The notes beneath the pieces were generated by a model. The model searched no databases. It was not told where the DNA came from and saw only the letters and a program-made list of their open reading frames with translations. A stretch of 64,000 bases of DNA from an uncultured Ruminococcus sp. (GTDB lineage Bacteria; Bacillota; Clostridia; Oscillospirales; Ruminococcaceae): NCBI RefSeq assembly GCF_934476685.1, contig NZ_CAKSNX010000006.1, forward strand, positions 62,001 through 126,000, written 5' to 3'. Both the position numbers and the translations under genes were made by a program. Below are positions 9,297 to 17,774 of this stretch, one piece after another (position 1 is the first letter of the stretch; each line of letters begins with the position of its first letter).

Positions 9297-9319
9297 TAGT
9301 CCAAATTGCACAGCTTTTA

Positions 9320-9340
9320 AAAATGACTAACGGTCATTTT
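9320..9340. promoter_or_regulatory. TetR operator 1
   Basis: Inverted repeat AAAATGAC-5-GTCATTTT, core TGACTAACGGTCA at 9324-9336. It matches operators 2 and 3 in the same gap (consensus TGACTAWCGGTCA). Confidence 0.75.
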
Positions 9341-9380
9341 GTGCAACCATACAAAATTGAGAAAAATGGAATTTTAAATA

Positions 9381-9409
9381 TTGACTATCGGTCATTTTAG
9401 TGATATACT
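9381..9409 (+). promoter_or_regulatory. promoter of the MMPL operon with operator 2 on the -35 box
   Basis: TTGACT (9381-9386), 17 bases, TATACT (9404-9409). Operator 2, TGACTATCGGTCA at 9382-9394, covers the -35 box, so binding should block RNA polymerase directly. Confidence 0.85.
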
Positions 9410-9426
9410 GTTTTTGCAATAAAAAA

Positions 9427-9439
9427 TGACTGATAGTCA
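9427..9439. promoter_or_regulatory. TetR operator 3
   Basis: TGACTGATAGTCA, a 13-base palindrome in the start region of the MMPL transcript, 45 bases downstream of operator 2. Together with operator 2 it brackets the -10 box and transcription start. Confidence 0.72.
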
Positions 9440-9459
9440 GAAACAGGAGATGACGCTAA

Positions 9460-11559
9460 ATGAACAAATTCGGCAAGGGAGTCGTAAAGTTCAGGATCCC
9501 CATTGTCATAATTGCAATTCTTCTTTTGATACCGTCTTCTATCGGTATGGCAAAGACAAGGATCAATTACGACATACTTTCCTACCTTCCAAGTGATATC
9601 GAAACGATGAAAGGTCAGGACATAATGCTGGACGAATTCGGCAAGGGCGGTTTTGCTTTCCTAGTGCTTGACGGCATGGAGGACAAGGACGTTGCAAAGC
9701 TGAAAGAAAAAATAGAAGATGTTCCTGCGGTAGCCGACGTACTGTGGTACGATTCCATCGCAGACATTTCTCTTCCAAAGGAAGTTCTTCCTGACGACTT
9801 ATATGATATTTTCAACAGCGGAGATTCCACTATGATGGCGGTATTCTTCGACAAGTCAACATCTGATGACGCTTCACTCGACGCAGTCGTTCAGATAAGA
9901 AAGATCGCAGGAGAACAGTGCTATGTAAATGGTATGACGGCGATCGTTGAGGATATAAAGGATCTTACACTTAAAGAAACTACAATGTATGTAGTTATCG
10001 CAGTTATCCTTACAAGTATAATCCTTGCGATCACAATGGATTCCTTCCTTATTCCGGTTATATTTATGGTGAGCGTAGGAATGGCTATCCTTTATAACTT
10101 AGGTTCAAACATACTCAAGGGTGAGATCTCATTCATCACTCAGGCGCTGACAGCGGTACTTCAGCTGGCGGTAACGATCGACTACTCGATCTTCTTGTGG
10201 CACAGCTATAAGGAGCAGAAAAAGTTCTGCAACGGCGACAATAAAGAGGCTATGGCAATAGCTATCGGAAAGACGATATCTTCCGTAGTTTCAAGCTCAG
10301 TAACAACAGTTGCAGGCTTCCTTGCACTTTGCTTCATGTCATACAAGCTCGGTCTTGATATGGGTATCGTAATGGCAAAGGGTGTTGTACTCGGAGTTAT
10401 CTGCTGTATCACAGTTCTTCCTTCACTCATTCTTATCCTTGACAAGCCACTTGAAAAGACAATGCACAAGGATATCGTTCCTAAGCTCGACAAACCTGCT
10501 GCATTCATTATAAAACATCATGTAGCATTTATCGTTCTTTTCGTTGCTCTGCTCATACCTGCTGTATACGGACAGATCAACACAAACGTTTATTACAACC
10601 TTACAGATACGCTTCCAGAGGATCTTAACAGCGTTGTTGCAAACTCAAAGCTTGCTGACGAATACGGAATGGCTTCAACACACATCGTAATGTGTGATTC
10701 AAAGATGTCCTCCAAGGAAGTCAACAACATGGTAAAGGAATTCAAGGACGTTGACGGCGTAAGCTTTGCGCTGAGCCTTGATACACTTATCGGACCTTCT
10801 ATCCCTGCTGAGGTAATACCTGAATCGGTAACAAGTATTCTTAAAAACGGCGACTGGCAGATGATGCTGGTAGGTTCTGATTACAAGGTAGCGTCAGACG
10901 AGGTAAACGATCAGATAACAAAGCTCGACAAGATAATAAAGAGCTATGACAAGAACGGCATGATAATCGGTGAGGCTGCCGCAACAAAGGACCTTATCAC
11001 TATCACCGACCACGACTTCGCAGTAGTTAATACAGTTTCGATCGCTGCGATCTTCGTAATTATCCTTATCGCACTCAAATCCGTTTCACTTCCTATCATT
11101 CTCGTAGCGGTCATCGAATTCGCTATCACAGTAAATATGGGTATCCCATGCTTTACAAATACAACGATACCGTTCATCGCATCGGTAGTTATCGGTACTA
11201 TCCAGCTCGGTGCTACCGTTGACTACGCTATCCTGATGACAACAAGATACAAGGAAGAAAGAAACGCAGGCAAGGATAAGACAGAGGCTGTCACGATCGC
11301 ACTTTCAACTTCAATGAAGTCCATTATGGTCAGCGCTCTCGGATTCTTCGCATCGACATTCGGCGTAGGAGTTTACTCCAGCGTAGATATGATCTCACAG
11401 CTTTGTACGCTGATGTCAAGAGGCGCTCTCATAAGCATGGTAACGGTTATATGCGTTCTTCCATCAATGCTTATGCTTTTCGACAAGGTAATCATTCATA
11501 CAACAATGGGTATGCGTCCAAAAAAGGAAAAGCTCTACAAGCTTCCTGAAATTCACTAA
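9460..11559 (+). CDS. MMPL/RND-superfamily transporter
   Basis: A 699-residue polytopic membrane protein with the RND/MMPL duplicated plan: a first helix at about residues 13-30, an extracytoplasmic domain, a five-helix bundle from about 170 to 325, a second single helix near 350, a second external domain, and a second bundle from about 515 to 675. Such Firmicute proteins (YdgH/YdfJ-like) export lipids or drugs using the proton gradient. It starts 10 bases after AGGAG. The next gene follows at 17 bases and is surely co-transcribed. Cargo is unknown. Confidence 0.88.
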   Translation: MNKFGKGVVKFRIPIVIIAILLLIPSSIGMAKTRINYDILSYLPSDIETMKGQDIMLDEFGKGGFAFLVLDGMEDKDVAKLKEKIEDVPAVADVLWYDSIADISLPKEVLPDDLYDIFNSGDSTMMAVFFDKSTSDDASLDAVVQIRKIAGEQCYVNGMTAIVEDIKDLTLKETTMYVVIAVILTSIILAITMDSFLIPVIFMVSVGMAILYNLGSNILKGEISFITQALTAVLQLAVTIDYSIFLWHSYKEQKKFCNGDNKEAMAIAIGKTISSVVSSSVTTVAGFLALCFMSYKLGLDMGIVMAKGVVLGVICCITVLPSLILILDKPLEKTMHKDIVPKLDKPAAFIIKHHVAFIVLFVALLIPAVYGQINTNVYYNLTDTLPEDLNSVVANSKLADEYGMASTHIVMCDSKMSSKEVNNMVKEFKDVDGVSFALSLDTLIGPSIPAEVIPESVTSILKNGDWQMMLVGSDYKVASDEVNDQITKLDKIIKSYDKNGMIIGEAAATKDLITITDHDFAVVNTVSIAAIFVIILIALKSVSLPIILVAVIEFAITVNMGIPCFTNTTIPFIASVVIGTIQLGATVDYAILMTTRYKEERNAGKDKTEAVTIALSTSMKSIMVSALGFFASTFGVGVYSSVDMISQLCTLMSRGALISMVTVICVLPSMLMLFDKVIIHTTMGMRPKKEKLYKLPEIH

Positions 11560-11576
11560 AAAGGAGATAACGACTT

Positions 11577-14105
11577 ATGAAAAATTATACAAGAGTAATC
11601 GCAGGCGCTTTAGCCGTACTTATTTCAGCCGGTTCAACAGGCATCTATGCTCTGGCTAACTCAGATGATTCATCAGCCGACAGCAAGGCAGCAGTTTCTG
11701 AGTTCTCTTCAAAAGACAAAAAAGATAAATCTTCAGACAAGTCAGATAAGAAGTCCTCAAAGTCAGATAAAAGCACAGTTCAGGCTAAGGACGAAACAGT
11801 TTACGTTATCACAGATGCAAACGGTACAAGAACAAAGACCGTTGTCAGCGATTGGCTGAAAAACCCTGAGGGCAAAAAGTCCCTGCCTGACGTTTCAAAT
11901 CTGACAAAGATAGAAAACGTAAAGACAGATGAGGATTACAGTGCAAACGGCGAGAACCTCACATGGAACACAGAGGGCGGAGATATCTACTACAAGGGCT
12001 ACTCCGATTCAGAGCTTCCTGTTGACATCAAGGTAACTTACAAGCTGGACGGCAAGACAGTTACTCCGGATCAGCTGGTAGGCAAGAGCGGAAAGCTTAC
12101 AGTAAGATACGATTACACAAACAACTCCAAAAAGACAGTTAAGATAGACGGCAAGAACACAGACATCTACACACCATTCATGATGGCAACAGGCGTTATC
12201 CTCGACACAGATATCTTCACAAACGTTGAGGCAACAAACGGCAAGGTGCTTTCCGACGGCAGCAGACAGATCCTCGTAGGCTGTGCTCTTCCGGGACTCA
12301 CTCAGAGCCTTGGTCTTGAGGACAATGACGATATCGACATTCCTGAGTATTTCGAGTTCACAGCTGATGTAAAGAACTTCGAGATCGGAACTTCTATCAC
12401 TATCGGCACAAGCAGCATCTTCTCAGAGATCAACTTTGATGATATCGACGGCATAGACGAACTTAAGGATAAGCTCGGCGACCTTGCAGACGCTTCCGAC
12501 AAGCTTGCAGACGGCACATCTGAGCTTTATGACGGACTTAAAAAGCTGCAGGATTCCTCAGGAACACTTATCGACGGCATCGGTCAGCTTTATGACGGTT
12601 CAAAGACTCTTGACGACGGTGCAAAAACTCTCAGCAGCGGTGCTTCACAGCTGGCTGACGGAGCTAAAACTCTTGACAGCTCAACAAACACTCTTCTCAA
12701 CGGCATCATTACTGCAAGGGACGGTTCTTCCGCACTGGTTACAGGTTTTGCTCAGGTAAATAAGGGCGTAACAGACCTTAAGTCGGGTTCATCATCACTT
12801 TCAACAGGTCTTTCCACAGCAGATCAGGGCGCAAAGCAGGTAAAGGACGGCGCTGCAACAGTAGCATCAGGTTCACAGCAGCTTGCTGACGGCGCAAACA
12901 CACTTAACAACGGCGCATACAGCGTTGCAACAGGTTCAAAGAAACTTTCAGACGGTGCTAAAACTCTTAACGATTCAACAAAGCAGCTTGCAGGCGGAAT
13001 CACAAGCGCAAAGAAAGGCTCTGCCGCTCTCGTAAGCGGTATCGGCCAGGTAAGCGACGGAATAGACGCACTTTCAGCAGGCGCAGCTGCTCTTCCTGAA
13101 CAGATACAGGGTATGACAGCATCTATCACTTCTGCCGCTGACAGCCTTGACAGCACTATCGCATACAACAAGCAGGTCCTTGCAGGACTTCAGAACATAT
13201 ACGCTCAGAATCCTGACGAATCAGTTGCAACAATGATCGCAACTCTTGAACAGACTATCGCAGGTCAGGAGCAGATCTCAGCAGGTCTTAGAGCAGGCGC
13301 ATCAAGTGCAGAAACTGACCTTTCAACTCTTACAAACGGCATTGCCGCTCTTAAGACAGGCATCGCATCAGTTTCAAAGGGTGCTGAATCCCTTGACGCA
13401 GGTCTTGCAGAACTTGACGAGGGCGCAAAGGCACTCTCCGCAGGAACAAACGAGCTGTACACAAGCTCCAAGACACTCTCCAGCGGCGCACAGCAGGTTT
13501 CAAACGGCGCATATCAGGTATCAACAAACAGCAAAAAGCTTGCTGACGGCGCAAGCACACTTTCAGAGGGTACAAAGAGCCTCTCAACAGGTGTTACATC
13601 TGCAAGCACAGGCGCTAAGCAGCTTGACAGCGGCGTAGGTACTCTCAGCGCAGGTATCGGTCAGCTTTCAGACGGCGCAACAAGCCTTAACTCAGGTCTT
13701 AACCAGCTTGCTGACGGCGGAAGTCAGCTCAAGGCAGGCACAAACACTATCTACAACTCAGTAGTTCAGCTCTCACAGGGCGCAGCACAGCTTTCAGACG
13801 GCAGCGGCAGCCTGTTCAGCGGTATCGCAACCCTTAAGAGCGGTTCAGGCGAACTTGTTGACGGCGTAGGACAGCTCGTTGACGGTGCTAAGGAACTTAA
13901 GGACGGTATGGAGAAGTTCAAGAAGGAAGGCATCGACAAGATCATCGACGCTTATGACGATGACATCAAGCCTCTCTTCAACAGACTTGAACAGCTCCAG
14001 AAACTCAGCGAAGAGTATGATTCATTCTCAGGTATTGCTGACGGTGTAGAGGGCGAAGTTAAGTTCATTTACGAAACAGCAGCTATCGAAGCCAAGGACG
14101 AATAA
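11577..14105 (+). CDS. secreted heptad-repeat (LxxG) protein paired with MMPL
   Basis: An 842-residue protein with an N-terminal signal peptide (likely cleavage after IYALA, about residue 26), then a Ser/Lys/Asp-rich linker to about 65, a compact domain from about 75 to 285, and about 500 residues of seven-residue repeats of the type LxxGxxx (for example LADGAKTL, LSSGASQL). This is the X-X-X-Leu-X-X-Gly heptad family related to YhgE/Pip. Unlike YhgE it lacks C-terminal membrane helices and ends in a charged tail. No lipobox or sorting motif is seen. A long rod acting outside the membrane with the MMPL pump is an inference from the operon. Confidence 0.82.
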   Translation: MKNYTRVIAGALAVLISAGSTGIYALANSDDSSADSKAAVSEFSSKDKKDKSSDKSDKKSSKSDKSTVQAKDETVYVITDANGTRTKTVVSDWLKNPEGKKSLPDVSNLTKIENVKTDEDYSANGENLTWNTEGGDIYYKGYSDSELPVDIKVTYKLDGKTVTPDQLVGKSGKLTVRYDYTNNSKKTVKIDGKNTDIYTPFMMATGVILDTDIFTNVEATNGKVLSDGSRQILVGCALPGLTQSLGLEDNDDIDIPEYFEFTADVKNFEIGTSITIGTSSIFSEINFDDIDGIDELKDKLGDLADASDKLADGTSELYDGLKKLQDSSGTLIDGIGQLYDGSKTLDDGAKTLSSGASQLADGAKTLDSSTNTLLNGIITARDGSSALVTGFAQVNKGVTDLKSGSSSLSTGLSTADQGAKQVKDGAATVASGSQQLADGANTLNNGAYSVATGSKKLSDGAKTLNDSTKQLAGGITSAKKGSAALVSGIGQVSDGIDALSAGAAALPEQIQGMTASITSAADSLDSTIAYNKQVLAGLQNIYAQNPDESVATMIATLEQTIAGQEQISAGLRAGASSAETDLSTLTNGIAALKTGIASVSKGAESLDAGLAELDEGAKALSAGTNELYTSSKTLSSGAQQVSNGAYQVSTNSKKLADGASTLSEGTKSLSTGVTSASTGAKQLDSGVGTLSAGIGQLSDGATSLNSGLNQLADGGSQLKAGTNTIYNSVVQLSQGAAQLSDGSGSLFSGIATLKSGSGELVDGVGQLVDGAKELKDGMEKFKKEGIDKIIDAYDDDIKPLFNRLEQLQKLSEEYDSFSGIADGVEGEVKFIYETAAIEAKDE

Positions 14106-14123
14106 AAATACTTAAATAACCCA

Positions 14124-14156
14124 GAGGCGGACGGTCATATGACCGCCCGCTTTTTG
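14124..14156 (+). terminator. terminator of the MMPL operon
   Basis: Hairpin GGCGGACGGTC / GACCGCCCGC with an ATAT loop and TTTTT tail, 20 bases after the heptad protein gene. It closes the tetR/MMPL unit. Confidence 0.85.
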
Positions 14157-14263
14157 CTTTTGGTATAAGTATATGTGTCACCAAAATTGTGCGACTATTA
14201 AATTTTATTGACCGCTTATAAAAGTAAGTGGAATTATTACGATATATTTGTTCAAAAAATGCA

Positions 14264-14292
14264 TTGAAAAAAGTCGGGGTATGTCATATAAT
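14264..14292 (+). promoter_or_regulatory. promoter of the antiporter gene
   Basis: TTGAAA (14264-14269), 17 bases, TATAAT (14287-14292). Transcription from here leaves a leader of about 143 bases before the ATG at 14442. Confidence 0.8.
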
Positions 14293-14339
14293 CAATGTGT
14301 ATGGCAAAGTAATGTTACAACCGAATAGAATGATATCTC

Positions 14340-14389
14340 AGGCAATACCGCTTTGTGCAATGACGCACGATCTTAAAGCAGTATTGCCT
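14340..14389 (+). promoter_or_regulatory. large hairpin in the antiporter leader
   Basis: Outer arms AGGCAATACCGCTTT (14340-14354) and AAAGCAGTATTGCCT (14375-14389) pair with one G-U. An inner stem GTGC / GCAC (14355-14358, 14365-14368) lies between them. There is no T run, so it is not a terminator. It may be a regulatory leader or an inserted palindromic element. I do not recognise a named riboswitch consensus. Confidence 0.65.
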
Positions 14390-14441
14390 TTAGAACGTTT
14401 TATGAGAACTGTGCCGTCAATCAGTTTAGGGAGGAATAAAA

Positions 14442-15719
14442 ATGGAAGAATACAATTATATACTGTTTTTGGCTATAATCTTGCTTTCTACCAAAATTCT
14501 TGGTCTTGTTACCAAAAAGCTAAAGCTTCCGCAGGTAGTGGGAGCGCTCTGTGCAGGCGTTATACTTGGTCCTGCCGTACTTAACGTTGTGGGTGAAACT
14601 GAATTCATCTCCGATCTTTCCGAACTCGGCGTTATCGTGCTGATGTTCACCGCTGGTCTTCAGACGGATATCTCCGACCTGAAAAAGACGGGTAAAGCCT
14701 CATTCATCATCGCTCTGCTCGGTGTTATCGTGCCGCTTCTGGGCGGTTTCGGACTTGCCGCTGCTTTCGGCGTAGGAAAGGGCGAAAACCTTTCTTCATC
14801 ACTTACTCTCCAGCACATCTTCATCGGTATCGTACTTACCGCAACATCAGTTTCGATCACTGTTGAAACTCTTAAAGAGCTTGGAAAGCTCTCCACCCGT
14901 GCAGGAAACGCTATCCTCGGCGCTGCTATCATCGACGATATCCTCGGTATCATCGCCCTTACTCTTATCACCAGCCTTGCTGATACAAGCGTAAGCGTAG
15001 TAACAGTTCTGCTTAAGATACTTGCTTTCTTCGTTGTGGCTATCGGCTGTACAGTTGCTTACCACATCGTATTTACAAAGTGGAGAAAGAGAGACAAGAA
15101 GGACCTCAGAAGACACGTTATCGTTACCTTTGTTTTCTGCCTCGGTATGTCATACATAGCTGAATTCTTCGGCGTTGCAGATATCACAGGTTCTTTCGTA
15201 GCTGGTCTTGCTATCTCACAGGCTAAGGACGTAGCTTACATTTCAAACAGATTTGAAACACTCTCATATATGCTCCTTTCACCTATCTTCTTCGCAAGCA
15301 TAGGACTTAATATGGGTCATATAAGCATGGATTCAAAAATGGTCATCTTCACCATTCTGCTCCTCGTTGTCGCAGTTATAACAAAGATCATCGGCTGCGG
15401 ACTTGGCGCAAAGGTATGCAAGTACACAAACAAGGAAAGCGTACAGATAGCTATGGGTATGATATCCCGTGGTGAAGTCGCACTTATCGTTGCGGCAAAG
15501 GGACAAAAGCTCGGTCTTATGTCAGACGCAGTTTTCGCACCTATCGTAATCATGGTAGTTGCCACAACGATCATCACACCTATCTTCCTTAAGATCGTAT
15601 TCAAGGACAGCAACGATGAGATCGTTGAAACAGAAGTCCTCAAGGGCAAGAGCCAGTTCGAGGAATACGAGCGTGAAACTCAGGAAGCTCTCCTCAAAAA
15701 CGAAAATTCAGATAATTGA
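14442..15719 (+). CDS. cation:proton antiporter (CPA2 / Kef-type)
   Basis: A 425-residue integral membrane protein with about 12 hydrophobic segments and no C-terminal TrkA-N domain. Family signatures are LPQVVGALCAGVILGP near the N-terminus, the paired acidic residues AAIIDDILG near 165, and GMISRGEVALIV near 345. It probably exchanges Na+ or K+ for protons at the cytoplasmic membrane. GGGAGG precedes the ATG. Expressed alone from its own promoter and structured leader. Confidence 0.85.
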   Translation: MEEYNYILFLAIILLSTKILGLVTKKLKLPQVVGALCAGVILGPAVLNVVGETEFISDLSELGVIVLMFTAGLQTDISDLKKTGKASFIIALLGVIVPLLGGFGLAAAFGVGKGENLSSSLTLQHIFIGIVLTATSVSITVETLKELGKLSTRAGNAILGAAIIDDILGIIALTLITSLADTSVSVVTVLLKILAFFVVAIGCTVAYHIVFTKWRKRDKKDLRRHVIVTFVFCLGMSYIAEFFGVADITGSFVAGLAISQAKDVAYISNRFETLSYMLLSPIFFASIGLNMGHISMDSKMVIFTILLLVVAVITKIIGCGLGAKVCKYTNKESVQIAMGMISRGEVALIVAAKGQKLGLMSDAVFAPIVIMVVATTIITPIFLKIVFKDSNDEIVETEVLKGKSQFEEYERETQEALLKNENSDN

Positions 15720-15732
15720 TCTGATATAAAAC

Positions 15733-15768
15733 AAAGGCTTGTCGGTATAAACTGACAAGCCTTTTCTT
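15733..15768. terminator. terminator between antiporter and histidine kinase genes
   Basis: AAGGCTTGTC / GACAAGCCTT with a 10-base loop and a T-rich tail. It serves the plus strand and possibly the convergent kinase gene. Confidence 0.8.
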
Positions 15769-15777
15769 ATTGTATTT

Positions 15778-16860
15778 TTATTCTGATATATCAGCTGCGT
15801 TATCTGGCAGCTGAACGATAAATTTTGTGCCTGCTCCATACTGGGATTCTACCCTTATGTCGCCGTCATTAAGCTCGATTATACGCTTTACAAGAGGCAG
15901 TCCCAGACCGCTGCCCTCAGCGGAATGAGCCTTATCGCCCTGATAGAAACGCTCAAAAATATGGTGGATAGTTTCCTCTTTCATTCCTATCCCCTTATCT
16001 GAAACCACCGCCTTTATTTTCCCCTCCGACCTTTTCAGCGAAATGCTTATAACACTGTCCTCAGGGGAAAATTTTATTGCGTTGCCGATTATATTCACCC
16101 ATGCCTGTGACAGCATTTCCGCATTGGTAACATAATGTATGCTGTCCATATCAATATCAAACTCTATGTTCTTTGCCGACCACTGCTTTTCCAGCAGAAG
16201 TATGCAGCTGCGTATCTGTTCATCAAGGGATATCTGTGTCTTATCCGTTACTATCTGCTGATTTTCTAGCTTTGAAAGCATTAATATATTTGACGAAAGG
16301 TTCGTCAGCCGCTTTGATTCGGATATGATTATATCAACATACTGCCGCTTTTTCTCCTCACTGAGATTATCTTTTCTAAGCTGTTTTGCAAAACCCTCGA
16401 TAGAAACTATGGGGGTCTTGAATTCGTGGGAAAAGCTGTTGATAAAATTCTCTCTGAACATCTCTATGCCGCCAAGCTCCTGCGCCATTTTATTATAGCT
16501 TTTAACAAGCTCGGATATCTCTCCTGCGCACTCGTTCTCATCAACTCTTACGGAAAAATCACCTTTTTCCACTCTTTTCATTGCCTTTATGACCTTTTCA
16601 ACAGGCTTGACAAGAAACCTTGTCCCCATAAGCGACAGGAAAGAACCGATTATACAGCTGACGATTATGCTGGAGATTATAAGCATAGCAGGTGTTCGCA
16701 ATATGCTTATGTTCCCGAAAAATTTGTGAAAGATAAGCATTACTGCTCCCGTCAGGAAACCCGACCAGACCATGAGCATAAACACCGACAGCACCACATA
16801 GGCATGAAGGGAATAAAACCTGCTCCCCTCCCCTATTTTATTTCTAAGCCACCTGAACAC
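15778..16860 (-). CDS. sensor histidine kinase
   Basis: A 360-residue membrane kinase. Two membrane segments at about 20-45 and 56-79 enclose only a very short external loop, then HAMP (80-133), a HisKA H-box FSHEFKTP with H145, and HATPase_c with N-box NIIGNAIKFSPED, DKGIGMKEE and GSGLGLPLVKRI. The short loop suggests sensing within the membrane, as in BceS/VraS-like kinases. It follows its response regulator gene by 16 bases. No target genes are adjacent, so the signal is unknown. Confidence 0.92.
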   Translation of the reverse strand: MFRWLRNKIGEGSRFYSLHAYVVLSVFMLMVWSGFLTGAVMLIFHKFFGNISILRTPAMLIISSIIVSCIIGSFLSLMGTRFLVKPVEKVIKAMKRVEKGDFSVRVDENECAGEISELVKSYNKMAQELGGIEMFRENFINSFSHEFKTPIVSIEGFAKQLRKDNLSEEKKRQYVDIIISESKRLTNLSSNILMLSKLENQQIVTDKTQISLDEQIRSCILLLEKQWSAKNIEFDIDMDSIHYVTNAEMLSQAWVNIIGNAIKFSPEDSVISISLKRSEGKIKAVVSDKGIGMKEETIHHIFERFYQGDKAHSAEGSGLGLPLVKRIIELNDGDIRVESQYGAGTKFIVQLPDNAADISE

Positions 16861-16876
16861 CTTATCACTCCTGCTT

Positions 16877-17548
16877 TCAAAGTTTTACTGCCTTATAGCC
16901 AAGTCCACGGACAGTTGCGATCTCAAAATCCCTGTTGTTTTTCAGACGCTCCCTTATTCGGTTCACATGAACGTCAACCGTCCTCTCATCCGTATCCGAC
17001 GCCATATCCCATATCTCGTCCATAAGCTGGCGGCGGGTAAATATCTTTCCCGGGTAAGACAAAAGCTTGTACACAAGCATAAATTCCTTAGGCGGCAGCT
17101 CCGTCACATTCCCATTTTCCTCCACCGTCATTGCGTCATAGTCAAGGACAGTGTTTCCAACAGTTATCTTATGCTCGCTGACTATCTTTGAACGTCTGAG
17201 CAACGCCTGTATGCGCAGGATCATCTCCTCCTCGTCCACAGGCTTGACCATATAATCGTCCGTACCTGTGCGGAAACCACGCTTCTTGTCCACAGGGGTC
17301 TCTCTTGCCGTCACCATAAGCACAGGAGTTTCTATCCCCGACTTTCTCAGCGTTTCACAAAGCTCATAGCCGTCCATTCTCGGCATCATTATATCCATTA
17401 TTATAAGGTCAACGTGCTTTTCATCAAGGATATCAAGTGCATCTATACCGTCCTTTGCCTCGATAGGTATGTAACCGTTCTCCTCCAGCACATCGCAGGT
17501 CAGTCTGCGTGTGTTCACATCGTCCTCAACTACCATTATATTAAACAT
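16877..17548 (-). CDS. OmpR-family response regulator
   Basis: A 223-residue two-domain regulator. The receiver domain has acidic residues at 9-10, the phosphoacceptor D52 in MDIMMPRMDG and K102 in VKPVDEEE; the C-terminal winged helix has DVHVNRIRERL and the closing TVRGLGYK. It is first in the two-gene operon with the kinase. A direct repeat upstream (17601-17618) has the geometry of an OmpR-family site, suggesting autoregulation. Confidence 0.93.
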   Translation of the reverse strand: MFNIMVVEDDVNTRRLTCDVLEENGYIPIEAKDGIDALDILDEKHVDLIIMDIMMPRMDGYELCETLRKSGIETPVLMVTARETPVDKKRGFRTGTDDYMVKPVDEEEMILRIQALLRRSKIVSEHKITVGNTVLDYDAMTVEENGNVTELPPKEFMLVYKLLSYPGKIFTRRQLMDEIWDMASDTDERTVDVHVNRIRERLKNNRDFEIATVRGLGYKAVKL

Positions 17549-17600
17549 TCCATATACCTCCCTGCCTGCAAATATATCTTTTATAATTGTACAGAAAAAA

Positions 17601-17618
17601 TATTAACAGCGTATTAAC
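17601..17618. promoter_or_regulatory. direct repeat, candidate response regulator site
   Basis: TATTAAC occurs twice with an 11-base period (17601-17607 and 17612-17618), about 53 bases upstream of the response regulator start. PhoB/OmpR-type regulators bind such head-to-tail repeats. Confidence 0.5.
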
Positions 17619-17705
17619 TTACCTCACAATATATTGATATATGTAAATTTTTTATCCGTGAAATTGGTCAAAACGTCAAAAATTTCATAATATTAATCAT
17701 AACTA

Positions 17706-17734
17706 TTGACAAAATGACCGAAGATGTTTATAAT
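17706..17734 (+). promoter_or_regulatory. promoter of the lacI-type gene
   Basis: TTGACA (17706-17711), 17 bases, TATAAT (17729-17734): consensus boxes and spacing, 40 bases before the start codon. Confidence 0.87.
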
Positions 17735-17774
17735 TAAGTTAATATTACTTCATTTTTAATATACGGAGGACTTT

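Noticed and set aside
14228..14584. 118-codon frame running through the antiporter leader
   Set aside because: It overlaps the antiporter start out of frame, begins before the mapped promoter and lacks a ribosome site.
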